In this document: positions 5,974 to 6,185 of the stretch, one piece after another | Layout of the letters: the number at the start of each line of letters is the position of its first letter | Numbering within the stretch: position 1 is the first letter of the stretch | Notes under the pieces: model-generated | Seen by the model: only the letters and a program-made list of their open reading frames with translations | Databases searched by the model: none | Told to the model about the DNA's origin: nothing | Assembly: GCA_905214615.1 (NCBI GenBank) | Contig: CAJMMX010000085.1 | Span: 1-6,185 of the forward strand | Length of the DNA stretch: 6,185 nt | Origin: an uncultured bacterium | Lineage (GTDB): Bacteria > Actinomycetota > Coriobacteriia > Coriobacteriales > Coriobacteriaceae | Direction of reading: 5' to 3' | Program-made: the position numbers and the translations under genes

Positions 5974-6021
5974 TGACTCCTTTTTTGTGTTTAACCCCTG
6001 TCATGCATGTGGCAGGAGTCA
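5974..6021 (-). promoter_or_regulatory. ptsH leader with two mutually exclusive RNA folds, one covering the SD
   Basis: On the minus strand TGACTCCT (6014-6021) is an exact complement of AGGAGTCA (5974-5981), which holds the ptsH SD; pairing would form an 8-bp stem with a 32-base loop. The same ACTCCTG (6013-6019) can instead pair with CAGGGGU (5994-6000; seven pairs, one of them U-G), with CA/UG stacking inside after one mismatch. That local hairpin would leave the SD free. The two folds cannot coexist. What would switch them is unknown, and chance complementarity to the purine-rich SD is possible. Confidence 0.5.
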
Positions 6022-6038
6022 GATTCACGACGTTGTTT

Positions 6039-6044
6039 ATATTA
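6039..6044 (-). promoter_or_regulatory. Candidate -10 box for ptsH
   Basis: TAATAT on the minus strand lies in the only AT-rich patch upstream of ptsH; an overlapping TATAAA (6036-6041) is an alternative register. No convincing -35 box is seen at 16-18 bases. A start here would give a leader of roughly 60 bases that includes the alternative hairpins. Confidence 0.35.
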
Positions 6045-6164
6045 ACTCACATCAAACGGTTTTTCATTGTGTTTCGCACGAATTGTTGGACAGATGTCGT
6101 TGTCGTCCGCTCGCCTGCCGGGCGGGGCGGTTAAGTTTGCTGCTCTACAGTCCTGCGCAAGACG
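6045..6164. other. Non-coding stretch upstream of ptsH, no gene recognised
   Basis: I see no ORF with a credible start and SD on either strand and no RNA gene. It contains a short run rich in C and G (about 6111-6130). It probably holds upstream promoter or regulator sites of ptsH and the end of the next gene's untranslated region. Confidence 0.4.
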
Positions 6165-6185
6165 GAAAGCACATTAAGTGCTTTC
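6165..6185. repeat. Perfect inverted repeat at the right edge, possible terminator
   Basis: GAAAGCAC (6165-6172) and GTGCTTTC (6178-6185) are exact complements around the 5-base loop ATTAA. The outer bases are A on one side and T on the other, as in terminators that can work in either direction. No T-tract follows on the minus strand, and the plus-side sequence lies beyond the window, so function and direction cannot be decided. Confidence 0.45.

Noticed and set aside
6046..6052. CRP-like half site TGTGAG next to the ptsH -10 candidate (minus strand)
   Set aside because: Only one half of a CRP-type palindrome is present, and the opposite half does not match, so it is not supported.
1..6185. 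CRISPR array, insertion sequence, phage or toxin-antitoxin genes
   Set aside because: No regularly spaced repeats, transposase motifs, target duplications or small paired ORFs with SDs were found.

Overview
The window is a GC-rich stretch of a bacterial chromosome in which every supportable gene lies on the minus strand, so transcription runs from right to left. From the right end the order is: HPr (ptsH), PTS enzyme I (ptsI), two tandem PfkB-family kinases of the 1-phosphofructokinase type (fruK-like copies B then A), a CCA-adding tRNA nucleotidyltransferase (cca), and a tRNA-Glu(CTC) cut off by the left edge. The GC-rich codon choice, SD-led genes and the look of the HPr and enzyme I proteins suggest an anaerobic gut actinobacterium of the Coriobacteriia, most likely Collinsella or a close relative. 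That assignment rests on remembered resemblance, not on a search.

Right part (about 3796-6185): ptsH and ptsI encode the two general phosphotransferase proteins. Enzyme I takes phosphate from PEP and passes it to His15 of HPr, which feeds the sugar-specific EII proteins (none in this window). A terminator-like hairpin and then a candidate promoter lie between ptsH and ptsI, so the two may be expressed at different levels. The ptsH leader can fold in two mutually exclusive ways, one of which covers the ribosome binding site. A short motif, TGTCATG or its complement, occurs twice upstream of ptsI and once in the ptsH leader.

Middle (about 1670-3812): the two kinases are both 310 aa and roughly half identical. 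They probably phosphorylate fructose-1-phosphate or a related PTS-derived sugar phosphate to a bisphosphate for glycolysis. Copy B follows ptsI after a strong RNA hairpin without a U-tract and ends at a classic terminator. Copy A then has its own -10 element and its own terminator. Both carry Cys in place of the first Gly of the catalytic GAGD signature, and copy B also departs from the family pattern at other active-site positions.

Left part (1-1590): cca has an excellent SD and all the class II nucleotidyltransferase motifs plus an HD domain. Downstream on the same strand is a promoter-like pair and the partial tRNA-Glu.

The gene content is mostly ordinary central metabolism. I see no mobile element, CRISPR array or clearly new system. 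The points worth checking are the RNA structures and repeats around ptsH and ptsI, and the active-site changes in the paired kinases.
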